This document shows, one piece after another, positions 1 to 8,481 of a stretch of 64,000 bases of DNA. The notes under the pieces were generated by a model that worked only from the letters and a program-made list of their open reading frames with translations, made no database searches and had not been told where the DNA came from. Numbering within the stretch: the stretch's first letter is position 1; each line of letters starts with the position of its first letter. The stretch comes from Myxococcus stipitatus (GTDB lineage: Bacteria; Myxococcota; Myxococcia; Myxococcales; Myxococcaceae), in the NCBI RefSeq assembly GCF_037414475.1, contig NZ_CP147913.1, positions 8,194,501 through 8,258,500 on the forward strand, given 5' to 3'. Both the position numbers and the translations under genes were made by a program.

Positions 1-2
1 TG

Positions 3-1976
3 ACCACGGTCAACATCGGCCACACCGTGCACGAGCGCGTGCGTCTGCAGAACACCGCGGATGCTGGCGCGTACTCCATGGCGGCCATGGAGGCGCGCGC
101 GTTCAACTTCTACGCGTACGCCAACCGCACGCAGGTGTCTCACTACGTGTCCGCGATGATGTGGCACTCGCTCATCTCCGTCATCTACGGAGCGGAGGCG
201 TTTTTCACGGACCTCTACGGGTTCATGAAGACCCTCAATCCGTGCGCGGGCAAACGCAAGAAGTTGTGGATCATCTTGTGTCCCATCATCGAGGTGATTC
301 CGTACATCGGGCAGATCATCAAGGCCATCAACAAGATCATCACGCTGTACAAGACGGCGTTCCTCCAGCCGCTTCAGCGCGTCTTGAAGGCAGTCAACCC
401 AGACAGGTGGCTGGGGAAATATGTCGTGCCAGCACATCGTGTGTTCAATGGCGCCATGTATTTCACGTCACAAGCCGTGATGATGTCGGCGGCCACGCAT
501 GTGTTGCAGACGACGCAGGGCGTGCTGGACGCGAACGACACGAACCTCAACTCCATGGCGAGCCAGCTCATCACGGGCGCCTATACCACTTGCCTCTTCA
601 GCCAGGCGCACAGCGCGGCCGCGGGCGGAAAGCCGTTGGCCCCGAATACATGGAAGAACCCCTTCGGTGCGCTGGATGTGAAGGCCCGCGCGGCGAATGA
701 CCCGATTGCGCGAGCCAAGCGCTCCATGGGCGGCATCACCAACGCCACCCGCTACTCGTGTGACCGCAGCTCGGGTGGGACGTGCCCGGAGCGCTTCATC
801 ACGTCGCGCCGCCTGGGAGACATCCTGCCGCTGCCAGATGCGCTCGGCTTCATCCGAGACATGCTCAACAACGGCGTGAATGCGCCAGGTCTGTTCGAGT
901 TCCAGAAGATGGGACAGACGCGCATGCTCTCGGCGACGTTCCCGGCGGCGAAGAACCTCATCGACAGGGGAGGCTCTCAGCACAACTACATCCGCGACTG
1001 GAACGACAACCTCTACCCCTGGGGCATGACGGCGCAGGGCGACAACATGGGCGCGGACGATTTGTACTGGCTCAAGCTGGGGCCGGCCGAGATCGACGTG
1101 GTCGTGGGCAAGGCGGACAATCCGCTGTCCTGCAACAACAAGGACCCGTACACCCGCTGCTTCGGCGACAACCGCAAGGGGCTCGGCGACACCTCGCGCA
1201 CCAAGGTGCCGTACATGCGCATGTTCAAGCCGAGCGTCTGGGCGCTGAACCAAGAGGACTCCCAAGGCGTCAACGGCGGTGTCCACTGGCGTGTCCACTA
1301 TCCCCAGAACAGTGAGAACTGGCGCCAGCACAGGGCGCCCAAGGGGCCCGAGCGTCAGGTGGGTGTCCACGAGGAGAAGGTCTGCGTCCTCGAGCTCCTG
1401 AAGGGGTGCTGGTTCAAGGTGAGCGTGTACACGGCCAACGTGCGCCCGGCCCAGGATGGCAATCATCCGTGGGGCGGTGTGACGCCGTTCATGCACTTCG
1501 AGCCGGGGCAGTATGGCTCGACGTGCGACCCCCGTGCGAATGCGGACATGGGCCAGATGGCCACGCGCGAGCAGGACTTCAACCAGCCCACTGCGTGGCT
1601 GTATCTCAACAAGTCCCCCGAAGATGTTGTGAACCGCGAGAACAAGGACGGCACCGGGACCAATGCTCCGGCGCTCCTGAATGAACAAGGCAAGGTGAAG
1701 TTCGCCCTCACGCCTGACTCCGAGGGGCTGGACATGCTGAACAAGCGCAAGCAGTTCCTCAGCCTCCTCGAGGGAATGAACGTCCTCTCGCGCGGTCAGA
1801 GCTATTACCACCGCCCCGGCAACTGGACGGAGCAGCCCAACTTCTTCAATCCGTACTGGCGCCCACGTCTGGCGTCTGTGTTCCAGGGGCGCCATCAGCT
1901 TCCGGTGGTCGGGGTGATGATTGACTCGCTGCCGAGTGCACTCCAGGGCTTCGGCCCGAAGGTCATCACGCATTGA
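3..1976 (+). CDS. TadG-like Tad pilus-assembly protein, 5' end outside window
   Basis: The frame is open from base 3 with no start, so the gene begins upstream of the window. The visible 657 residues open with the end of the motif that follows the N-terminal membrane helix of TadG-type proteins: T-V-N-I-G-H-T-V, then Q-N-T-A-D-A-G-A-Y. TadG-like proteins are anchored in the inner membrane with a large periplasmic part and belong to Flp pilus or Tad secretion systems. The rest is a long, low-similarity extracytoplasmic region with several cysteines (for example C-D-R-S-S-G-G-T-C near residue 250) and many aromatic residues. The stop is followed at once by the TadE-like gene. The family assignment rests on the N-terminal signature and the neighbours; the exact job is unknown. 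Confidence 0.75.
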   Translation, partial: TTVNIGHTVHERVRLQNTADAGAYSMAAMEARAFNFYAYANRTQVSHYVSAMMWHSLISVIYGAEAFFTDLYGFMKTLNPCAGKRKKLWIILCPIIEVIPYIGQIIKAINKIITLYKTAFLQPLQRVLKAVNPDRWLGKYVVPAHRVFNGAMYFTSQAVMMSAATHVLQTTQGVLDANDTNLNSMASQLITGAYTTCLFSQAHSAAAGGKPLAPNTWKNPFGALDVKARAANDPIARAKRSMGGITNATRYSCDRSSGGTCPERFITSRRLGDILPLPDALGFIRDMLNNGVNAPGLFEFQKMGQTRMLSATFPAAKNLIDRGGSQHNYIRDWNDNLYPWGMTAQGDNMGADDLYWLKLGPAEIDVVVGKADNPLSCNNKDPYTRCFGDNRKGLGDTSRTKVPYMRMFKPSVWALNQEDSQGVNGGVHWRVHYPQNSENWRQHRAPKGPERQVGVHEEKVCVLELLKGCWFKVSVYTANVRPAQDGNHPWGGVTPFMHFEPGQYGSTCDPRANADMGQMATREQDFNQPTAWLYLNKSPEDVVNRENKDGTGTNAPALLNEQGKVKFALTPDSEGLDMLNKRKQFLSLLEGMNVLSRGQSYYHRPGNWTEQPNFFNPYWRPRLASVFQGRHQLPVVGVMIDSLPSALQGFGPKVITH

Positions 1977-1984
1977 GGCCCGCG

Positions 1985-3163
1985 ATGAGAACCCGAATGT
2001 CTCGCAAGAGTTTTCATCGCGGTGGTGCCACGGTCGAGTTCGCGCTGTCCGTGCCCCTCCTCGTGATGATCCTGATGTTCAGCATGTACCTGACGGAGTT
2101 GGTCCGGGCGAAGCTGAAGCTCCAGGAGATGGCGCGCTACGCCGTCTGGGAGATGACCAGCTACGCGCTCTCCGACTTCGCCAAGGGGCAACACGACGCC
2201 GCGTTCGAGGATGCGCGCAAGGAGGCCCACGAGGAGCTGATCGAGCGCTACAAGGACATGGACTCCGTGGAGCCCAACAACCCTGCGGGGTCCTTCATCG
2301 CGCGCTACGCCAACGTGCAGGGCACGATCACCAACAAGGAGATTCCCTTCCTGGAGTCCGGAATGTTGGGGAGCCCTGGCAGCTCGGGTGAGGGAGGCTC
2401 CTTCGCCAGTGGCGTGTTCGGGCTGCTCAACCGGGGCGCGGGTTCGCTGCTCAACTCCTGGGGCTTCAACAACAAGGGGTGGGTGGAGTCGGAGGTTCAG
2501 ATGAACTTCCAGAACGCCATCCTTCCTCGCGCGTACCTGGATGAGAACTCAGGCCCGGGTGGCTTCTTCCAGACGGATGTCTTCGGCGGTCACGACCTCT
2601 CCAACCTGCAGCTTCGCTCTCGCTATTCGATGTACGCCAATGGCTGGCACATGCCGGATGGTGGTGACGCCATCGTTCGTGCACGGCGAGCAGGCAACCA
2701 CCGCTCGGGAAGTGACCCCCACGGTCTCTACCTCCAGGTGAAGCGGATGACGTTCCTCGGGATTCCGCCGGATGGCGAGAGCGGCATCGGGTCCGTGCTT
2801 GGCTTCCTGGGCAACTTCCTGCCGAACTTCCTGGGCACGTTTGTCGTCTCGCGCAACTACGGTATCTCTCCGGCCCAGAAGTCGAAGTGCAACGGCCTGG
2901 AGAAGTACGAGGAGCTCCCCAGCAGCGGTCTCCACACGATGCGAAGCCTGCTGGACCATGAACGCCCGGACTGCTTCGACACGGCCCCGTTCCGCGACGA
3001 GATGACGTACGAGAACAGCAACTACATCAAGGTCTTCAAGGCGCGCGGCGAGTTCTTCATGGGCTGCAAGAGGGCCATGGCAGATGACCCGTCGGATCCT
3101 GATGCCCAGCAAGAGGCTACGAACAAGGATGAGCAGGACAACAAGATCCGCTGCGGGGAATAG
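1985..3163 (+). CDS. TadE-like pseudopilin
   Basis: 392 residues. Near the N-terminus (residues 12-19) it has R-G-G-A-T-V-E-F followed by a hydrophobic helix to about residue 40. This is the TadE/Flp-type class 4b prepilin signature, Gly then four residues then Glu-Phe, so cleavage after Gly13 is expected. TadE proteins are minor pseudopilins that help prime or regulate Flp pilus assembly. The remaining 350 residues are periplasmic and much longer than in a classical TadE (about 170-200 residues), with a Gly-Ser-rich stretch around residues 120-150. I chose ATG 1985 because TGAGG (part of the preceding stop) sits about six bases before it; a TTG at 1973 in the same frame is the alternative. 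Confidence 0.75.
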   Translation: MRTRMSRKSFHRGGATVEFALSVPLLVMILMFSMYLTELVRAKLKLQEMARYAVWEMTSYALSDFAKGQHDAAFEDARKEAHEELIERYKDMDSVEPNNPAGSFIARYANVQGTITNKEIPFLESGMLGSPGSSGEGGSFASGVFGLLNRGAGSLLNSWGFNNKGWVESEVQMNFQNAILPRAYLDENSGPGGFFQTDVFGGHDLSNLQLRSRYSMYANGWHMPDGGDAIVRARRAGNHRSGSDPHGLYLQVKRMTFLGIPPDGESGIGSVLGFLGNFLPNFLGTFVVSRNYGISPAQKSKCNGLEKYEELPSSGLHTMRSLLDHERPDCFDTAPFRDEMTYENSNYIKVFKARGEFFMGCKRAMADDPSDPDAQQEATNKDEQDNKIRCGE

Positions 3164-3164
3164 C

Positions 3165-3941
3165 GTGCTTGTTCGCCTCCTGCTGGGGCTGGCGCTCATG
3201 GCCACGGGGCCGGCGCTGGCCGAGCAGGAGGTGCCCGTCTATCCCGGGACGATTCACACGCGCATCGGCAATGACCTGGTGATTGGGGGCGAGTACTACC
3301 GGCTGGCCTACTTCACGACGACGGACCCGATGAAGAAGGTGGTCGCCTACTTCGCGAAGAAGTGGCGCGACGAGGGCTACCCCACGGTGGTTGAAGGCGA
3401 CCTCGAGGAAGAGGCCGTGGTGTCCGCTATCTTCACGCGCGAGGGGCTGCAGCGCGGTGTGGTGCTGCGCGTGCATCATGGCAAGACGGTGGGCTTCACG
3501 GCGCTGCGAGACTTGTGGACCCGCCCGCCGAAGTCTCCAGCCGCGGGCCTGGTGACGTTGGAAGGCACCATCTACAGCCAGGACGTGACGGCGCGCGATG
3601 ACCCGGGTGGCTCCCAGAACCGTTCGGCGCTGGTGACTGGTGAGCTGACCGACGTCCAGCAGCGCGTGAGCGCGGAACTGGCGCGCCAGGGCTATGAGCC
3701 CGTGCGCCAGTCGGTGACGAAGCTGGGCGGCGGCACGCAGGTGACGATGGAGCACGCGCGCAAGGGCGAACAGGTGATGACGACGGTGTCCTCGGTGGAC
3801 GAGGGCATGTCGACCGTCATGCAGACGTGGGTGGGGTCGGACCGTCTGGACGCGGTGCCCAACGACGACGCCGTCCGCAAGAGTCGCGAGGCCTGGGAGA
3901 AGGAACAGAAGGCGAAGTCGTCGAAGGGAGCGGGGAAATGA
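3165..3941 (+). CDS. Exported protein of unknown function in the Tad locus
   Basis: 258 residues. It starts at a GTG one base after the TadE-like stop, with GGGGAA just upstream. An ATG reading is open further upstream inside tadE, but the GTG places a clean signal peptide at the N-terminus (hydrophobic residues 2-16, A-L-A cleavage site near residue 20). The mature part shows two similar halves with the pattern of a helix ending in a Gly-Tyr turn (around residues 60-80 and 165-185), suggesting an internal duplication. The C-terminus is Lys-rich. I recognise no family. Its stop overlaps the next start (ATGA), so the two are probably translationally coupled; an accessory periplasmic role in pilus assembly is inferred only from position. 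Confidence 0.7.
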   Translation: MLVRLLLGLALMATGPALAEQEVPVYPGTIHTRIGNDLVIGGEYYRLAYFTTTDPMKKVVAYFAKKWRDEGYPTVVEGDLEEEAVVSAIFTREGLQRGVVLRVHHGKTVGFTALRDLWTRPPKSPAAGLVTLEGTIYSQDVTARDDPGGSQNRSALVTGELTDVQQRVSAELARQGYEPVRQSVTKLGGGTQVTMEHARKGEQVMTTVSSVDEGMSTVMQTWVGSDRLDAVPNDDAVRKSREAWEKEQKAKSSKGAGK

Positions 3942-4762
3942 GGGTGGGGTTGGCCATCGTCGCCTTGCTGCTGGCGGTGACGCCGGCGCAGGCGCAGCAG
4001 GAGAATCCGGCGGCCCGCACTGTCATGGCGCACCTGTCGAAGGGTGCGCGTGCGGCGCGCGTGGGCGACTGGGTGACGTACCGGTTCGACGGTGGTGCGG
4101 GCGGCAATCGCGTCTACTACTGGCGCATGGCCGTGGTGGGCGAGGAGAAGGACAAGGCCGGCCGGGACTCCGTGTGGGTGGAGATGGAGGCGGGGACGCA
4201 TCCGGCGATGAAGGCGCCCCTCATGCAGATGCGGATGCTGGTGGCCCGTGAGGGCGAGCAGATCCGCTACGACGCCATCTCCCGGCTCTACATCGGCGGC
4301 CCCACGGATCGCCCGCAGGAGTACTCGCAAGAGGCCCTGGACCACGTCCTCAAGCAGATGGAGGAGCAGGGCCGCGAGGACAAGATGCCGGACCCCGACG
4401 ACGAGAAGACCCCCATGCCCGTGGGGCTCAAGCCCGTGCTACGCTCGAGCAAGGAGATGCGAGTGATGACGCTTGCGGGGACCGTGTCGGCGGTGTCCGT
4501 GGAAGTGGTCGTGAAGAAGACCGTCGTCAAGCGGATGTGGCTCAGCCGCGAGATTCCGCTGATGCAGTTGGCGAAGATGGAGATTCCAGGCATCGCCCAC
4601 TCGATGGAAGTGGCGGAGTACGGTATCGACGCCAAGCCCCGCATGCTGCTTCCCGCCCCATCGGCCCCCAAGGTCCAGCTGGAGTATGCTGACCGTATCT
4701 TCCCTGACCTTCCCGGGACGGAAGCTCCCGACGAGTCAAGCCCTTCGGAGACCCATCCATGA
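3938..4762 (+). CDS. Exported protein of unknown function in the Tad locus
   Basis: 274 residues, starting at the ATG that overlaps the previous stop (ATGA). The first 20 residues form a signal peptide with an A-Q-A cleavage site, so the protein is periplasmic or outer-membrane associated. No catalytic motif is seen. The mature part has a beta-rich look, with a V-G-D-W-V-T-Y-R-F segment just after the signal and a second W-V-E-M-E-A-G strand, as in small periplasmic beta-sandwich proteins. The C-terminus is Pro/Ser-rich. It ends in another four-base overlap with the Flp-type pilin gene, so the group is co-translated. Function is unknown. Confidence 0.7.
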   Translation: MRVGLAIVALLLAVTPAQAQQENPAARTVMAHLSKGARAARVGDWVTYRFDGGAGGNRVYYWRMAVVGEEKDKAGRDSVWVEMEAGTHPAMKAPLMQMRMLVAREGEQIRYDAISRLYIGGPTDRPQEYSQEALDHVLKQMEEQGREDKMPDPDDEKTPMPVGLKPVLRSSKEMRVMTLAGTVSAVSVEVVVKKTVVKRMWLSREIPLMQLAKMEIPGIAHSMEVAEYGIDAKPRMLLPAPSAPKVQLEYADRIFPDLPGTEAPDESSPSETHP

Positions 4763-4986
4763 CCATCCCCAAGACGCAGCAGCGCCTCCGCGCCTCCCAG
4801 CGTGGGCAGGCCATGGTCGAATACTCCATGCTGAACTGGATCCTCGTCGTCGCGCTGGTCGTCGGCGCGTCGGTCAAGGTCCGTTGGTCCGATGACGTCC
4901 AGTCGAACGTCATCGACCTGTTCATGCGCTCGTACCAGATCTACTACGACTCCTTTTACTTCGTGCTGAACCTGCCGTTCCCGTGA
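4759..4986 (+). CDS. Flp-type pilin candidate
   Basis: Only 75 residues. Residues 16-22 read G-Q-A-M-V-E-Y, an exact fit to the Flp pilin processing site (Gly, four residues, Glu-Tyr), followed by a hydrophobic helix at residues 24-38. Flp pilins are the major fibre subunit of Tad pili; they are cleaved after the Gly by a TadV/CpaA-type peptidase and polymerise through the helix. The mature product would be about 59 residues, within the normal range. The tail is rich in aromatic residues (Y-Q-I-Y-Y-D-S-F-Y-F). Start and stop overlap the flanking genes (ATGA, GTGA). It could instead be a minor TadE/F-like pseudopilin; a second flp gene may exist elsewhere. Confidence 0.7.
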   Translation: MTIPKTQQRLRASQRGQAMVEYSMLNWILVVALVVGASVKVRWSDDVQSNVIDLFMRSYQIYYDSFYFVLNLPFP

Positions 4987-5729
4987 CGACCCGAAGCGTG
5001 GTGGGGGCGTCATCGCCCGTGGGTTTGCGGCTGCTCCACGCGGCGGTGTTCCTCGCCATGGCGGCGGGTGTGCTGTACGTCGCGGTGCCCGAGTGGCGGC
5101 ACGTCCTCCTGGTGCTGGGCCAGCCGTTCCATGTGGGCCCGTTGCCTCGGTGGCTGCTCCTCGCGGGCTCACTCGTCGCGGCGGTGGGGGCGTTGCCCCT
5201 GGTCTGGGGGCTGGTGCGTGGACGGTCCGCGCCCCTGTGGGCCTCGGGCGCGGTGCTGGTCTCGGTGGTGGGCGCCGTCGGTGCGGGCGATGGTCGTCCG
5301 CTCGCGGAGGCCCGCTCTGAAGAGTCCGCGAACCTGGCCATTCTTCGCGTCGCGCGCCGGGTCCACCTGTCCATGGTGCAGGAGCTCCAGGCGCATGGAG
5401 AGGCTCCCACGGATGTGGAGTCCTGGCGCAAGGCGCTCGAGGTGGCTGGGCCCTCGCCAGACCGGATTCACACGCGGGAGTTGCGCGCGGTGGCCCCACA
5501 GGTGGTCTGGCTCGAGTCGGAGGAGGAACAGGCCGAGTCGATGATTCCAGGCGCGTTGTGGGTCCATGTGACGCCCGACGGAGTCGGCTTCACCATCCGC
5601 CTGGTGGGGATGCGGGATGGCCAGCCCTCGATGCTGCTCGACGACCGGGGCAAGGAGCTGGTGCTGCGCGGGCTCTTCAATCCCGACCTGCCCCCGGCCG
5701 AAAAGCCCGCTGTCTCGCCCATTCCCTGA
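4983..5729 (+). CDS. Inner-membrane protein of unknown function in the Tad locus
   Basis: 248 residues from a GTG that overlaps the pilin stop. The N-terminal third holds about three membrane helices (approximately residues 18-35, 57-76 and 83-102). The C-terminal part, about 145 residues, is soluble; its second half has a compact alpha/beta look (W-V-H-V-T-P-D-G-V-G-F then a hydrophobic strand), faintly like the periplasmic domain of ExbD/TolR proteins, but I cannot support that. It closes the first Tad gene block: 125 bases separate it from the next gene. Function unknown; a role in anchoring or energising the pilus platform is speculation from context. Confidence 0.6.
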   Translation: MTTRSVVGASSPVGLRLLHAAVFLAMAAGVLYVAVPEWRHVLLVLGQPFHVGPLPRWLLLAGSLVAAVGALPLVWGLVRGRSAPLWASGAVLVSVVGAVGAGDGRPLAEARSEESANLAILRVARRVHLSMVQELQAHGEAPTDVESWRKALEVAGPSPDRIHTRELRAVAPQVVWLESEEEQAESMIPGALWVHVTPDGVGFTIRLVGMRDGQPSMLLDDRGKELVLRGLFNPDLPPAEKPAVSPIP

Positions 5730-5780
5730 CGGGTTTGATTCACGGCGGTGTTGCCGACGACCCGGGAGTCGGCCAGTCTC

Positions 5781-5805
5781 GGGCCACCTCGTGACGCGGT
5801 GGCCC
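5781..5805. repeat. Perfect inverted repeat between Tad gene blocks
   Basis: Arms GGGCCACC and GGTGGCCC (8 bp, perfect) flank a 9-base loop. It sits between the membrane protein gene and the lipoprotein gene. There is no T-run after it, so it is a poor intrinsic terminator in either direction; an operator or mRNA-processing hairpin is possible. Confidence 0.4.
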
Positions 5806-5854
5806 GTGGCCGGAGGGTTGCCATCGCCTCGAATGCGAGGACAAGGAGCGCGCA

Positions 5855-6571
5855 ATGGCGCATGCGGCCTGGAAGTGGATGGTCGTCGCGGTGGGCGTTG
5901 GGGCAGGGGTGCTGGCGTGCAGTGACAATGGTGGCGGCGGTGGCTCTGGCGGCTTCGACGCAGGGGTGAACAAGGAGCGTCCGGGCTTCGGAGAAGACCC
6001 AGGGCAGCCCGTGGGGAATCCCTTCGTCTTTCCGCCCGGAATCGAGCTTGCGGGCGAACCCTACGGCGCGAGCGACGCGGACGGGGATTGCGGCAACGGA
6101 GTGGCTCCCCAGGGCACGGGGCAGGGCGTGCTGGTCTGCGTGCCGCTGCGCAACCTCTCGGGTGCCCCGGTGACGATGACGTTTGAGCCCGCACTCGTCA
6201 TGCTGAGCATGTCGACGAGCCGATATCAGAACGGCATGTTGATGGATCGCGTGCGCATCACGATTCCTCCCACGGGGATTGGCCCTGGAGGTGTCGATGC
6301 GGGTCCAGATGCGGGCTCCGAGGAGAAGCCGTACATCGTTCCCCTCCACATGTACTGCATCAACGAAAAGCGCGCGCCGTCCGAGGAGGGCGTTCCCTAC
6401 GCTCTGAGCGTTGTCTCCACGGATCCAGACATCCTCACGCTGTTGGACCTCTTGAAGAACAAGGTCATCAAGGGCCAGGACGCCATCACCGTCGTGCAGG
6501 ATGCGCTCTACAGCATCACTGAATACAACGGGCTGACCGACGAGGACAGGCGGCGCATCCGGGCGCTCTGA
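5855..6571 (+). CDS. Lipoprotein of unknown function
   Basis: 238 residues. The N-terminus is a lipoprotein signal: a hydrophobic stretch from about residue 8 and the lipobox L-A-C near residue 23, followed by a Gly-rich linker. AAGGAG lies just before the ATG. The mature part has a cysteine pair around a D-C-G-N-G-V motif, an Asp/Gly-rich insert, and a second conserved-looking M-Y-C-I-N-E segment. Myxobacterial genomes contain many such lipoproteins; I recognise no domain. It lies between the two Tad blocks and is followed by the cpaB promoter, so it may end the first transcript. Confidence 0.65.
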   Translation: MAHAAWKWMVVAVGVGAGVLACSDNGGGGGSGGFDAGVNKERPGFGEDPGQPVGNPFVFPPGIELAGEPYGASDADGDCGNGVAPQGTGQGVLVCVPLRNLSGAPVTMTFEPALVMLSMSTSRYQNGMLMDRVRITIPPTGIGPGGVDAGPDAGSEEKPYIVPLHMYCINEKRAPSEEGVPYALSVVSTDPDILTLLDLLKNKVIKGQDAITVVQDALYSITEYNGLTDEDRRRIRAL

Positions 6572-6640
6572 GACCCGCTGACGCAAACGCCCGATCCAAC
6601 AAGGATGGCGCGGGATTCGGTGCTGTCGCGGGAGGTGGTT

Positions 6641-6670
6641 TTGACACCTGCTCTATCGCACGGCTAACAT
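6641..6670 (+). promoter_or_regulatory. Sigma-70-type promoter for cpaB-tadB-tadC
   Basis: TTGACA (6641-6646), an 18-base spacer and TAACAT (6665-6670): a perfect -35 and a 4 of 6 -10. Transcription would begin near 6677, leaving a leader of about 90 bases before the cpaB ATG. A GGAGG ribosome site lies about ten bases before that ATG. This is one of the best promoter matches in the window. Confidence 0.65.
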
Positions 6671-6769
6671 CTCGCGCCATCGGCGCCAAGGTGCGCCTTT
6701 CTAGATTTCTACACCCTTGACCGCCTTTGCCGCCGAACGGCGCCCCCCCGTTTTGGAGGTTCCTGAACC

Positions 6770-7585
6770 ATGCTGAAGGGCAAGACTCCGCTCGTCGTTG
6801 CGCTCGTGCTCGGCCTTCTGGCCGGCGTCATCGCGTATTCCGCCATCAAGAAGAAGGAATCCGATGTTCGCCGTGGCTGGAACCTGGTCCCCGTTGTCGT
6901 CGCGGCCCAGGACATTCCCGAAGGAACTGTCATCACCTTCGAGATGATTTCCCAGCGCTCGGTGCCTGAGCAGTTCGTCACCTCGTCGGTGGTCCGTCCC
7001 GACTCCGCGTCCTACGTGGTGAACCAGAAGGTCCTCGTGGCGCTGCAGGCGGGTGATCCGCTGCTGTGGAGCCAGTTCGAGACCACCAAGGCGGCCGAAC
7101 GGCTGTCCTCGAAGGTCCAGAAGAAGATGCGCGCGATGACCATCGACGCGAAGAACGCCACCGCCGTGGGCGGCTGGATTCGCCCGAACGACCACGTGGA
7201 CATCATCGGCACGTTCCGCGACCCGCAGACGGACGAGAACGTCGGCGTCACGCTGCTGCAGAACATCATCGTGGTGGCCACGGGCAAGATCACCGGTACC
7301 ACCAACGTGAACCTCATCCCGGAGAACCAGCGCGAGTACAACAACGTCTCGCTGATGGTGCTGCCGGAAGAGGCCGAAATCCTGGTGCTGGCGACAGAGC
7401 TCGGCTCGCTGACGCTCTCGCTGCGCAACGAGGACGACGTGGACCTCATCGAGGAGCGTGGCCGCGCCACCATCAGCACGCTGCTGTCGGGTGAGCGCAC
7501 CCGCGTGCTGGAGAAGAAGCGGCAGGAGATCATCCAGATCATCAAGGGTGGTGGCGAGAAGGCCGCCGCCGCTGGCGCTCAGTAG
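6770..7585 (+). CDS. cpaB: CpaB/RcpC Flp pilus-assembly protein
   Basis: 271 residues. One N-terminal membrane helix (residues 7-24) is followed by a SAF domain (about 40-110) with the typical V-V-V-A-A-Q-D-I-P-E-G-T-V-I entry. The rest is the CpaB C-terminal region, including an R-A-M-T-I-D segment and a D-H-V-D-I-I-G strand. CpaB/RcpC is a periplasmic protein of the Tad system that works with the outer-membrane secretin and may contact cell-wall polymer through the SAF domain. Length and layout are normal. It is first in the second Tad transcript, with tadB only 40 bases downstream; in most Tad loci a secretin and ATPase genes intervene. Confidence 0.85.
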   Translation: MLKGKTPLVVALVLGLLAGVIAYSAIKKKESDVRRGWNLVPVVVAAQDIPEGTVITFEMISQRSVPEQFVTSSVVRPDSASYVVNQKVLVALQAGDPLLWSQFETTKAAERLSSKVQKKMRAMTIDAKNATAVGGWIRPNDHVDIIGTFRDPQTDENVGVTLLQNIIVVATGKITGTTNVNLIPENQREYNNVSLMVLPEEAEILVLATELGSLTLSLRNEDDVDLIEERGRATISTLLSGERTRVLEKKRQEIIQIIKGGGEKAAAAGAQ

Positions 7586-7625
7586 TCGGCGCTTCGCCGC
7601 CCTCTAGCCCCCGGGAAGCGCGCGC

Positions 7626-8471
7626 ATGCTTGCTGGTATTGTCCTCCTCCTCGTCACCGGCTCGGTCTTCTTCTTCAGCCTGGTGATCTTCAGCGTCCTG
7701 TCGAAGGCGTATGAGCAGTACCAGGAGCGCTACGTCGCCAAGTCGATGAACGACTTGAGCGACATGTTCCTCTTCATCGATGCGCGCCAGATGTTGGTCC
7801 TCAACATCGCGTGCATGTGCTTGCTGGGGATTCTCTCGTACATCATCTTCAACCCCATCCTGGCGGTGGTGGCCACGGTGTTCGGCTTCTTCCTGCCGAT
7901 GCTGCTGGTGAAGCACTACCGCAAGCGGCGCATCAAGAAGTTCAACGTCCAGTTGGTGGATGCGCTGCAGGCCATGGCGAACGCGTTCAAGGCCGGTCTG
8001 ACCTTCCCTCAGGCCATCGAGCACGTGGCGCGCGAGGCGATGGCGCCGCTGTCTCAGGAGTTCGGCCTGTTCGTGAAGGAAGTGAAGCTGGGCGTGCCGC
8101 TGGAGGAGGCGCTCATCAACATGGGGCGCCGCGTGGGCAGCGACGACCTGGAGCTGGTGGTGGTGTCCACGAACATCGCGCGCCAGCTGGGCGGCAACAT
8201 GGCGGAGATGTTCGAGACCATCTCCACCGTGATTCGCGAGCGCTTCCGGCTCGAGGGAAAGATCGACGCGCTCACCTCGCAGGGCAAGCTGCAGGGGTGG
8301 ATTGTCGCGGCCATGCCGGCGGTGCTGGGCATGGTGCTCAACTACATGCGGCCGGACCTGATGGAGCCCATGATGAACCACTTCTTCGGGTGGATCCTCG
8401 TGGTGCTGATCGCCATCATGGAAGTGATGGGCATCCTCATCATCCGGCGCATCGTCAACATCGATATTTGA
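7626..8471 (+). CDS. tadB: TadB, inner-membrane platform protein (type II secretion F family)
   Basis: 281 residues. Membrane helices at about residues 3-28, 58-78 and 80-98 are followed by the cytoplasmic T2SSF domain (about 115-235; L-V-D-A-L-Q-A-M-A-N-A-F-K-A-G marks its start) and a C-terminal hydrophobic region. TadB and TadC together form the inner-membrane platform on which the TadA ATPase drives pilus assembly. tadC starts ten bases after the stop. The domain order matches the family. Confidence 0.85.
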   Translation: MLAGIVLLLVTGSVFFFSLVIFSVLSKAYEQYQERYVAKSMNDLSDMFLFIDARQMLVLNIACMCLLGILSYIIFNPILAVVATVFGFFLPMLLVKHYRKRRIKKFNVQLVDALQAMANAFKAGLTFPQAIEHVAREAMAPLSQEFGLFVKEVKLGVPLEEALINMGRRVGSDDLELVVVSTNIARQLGGNMAEMFETISTVIRERFRLEGKIDALTSQGKLQGWIVAAMPAVLGMVLNYMRPDLMEPMMNHFFGWILVVLIAIMEVMGILIIRRIVNIDI

Positions 8472-8481
8472 GGAGTGGCCG

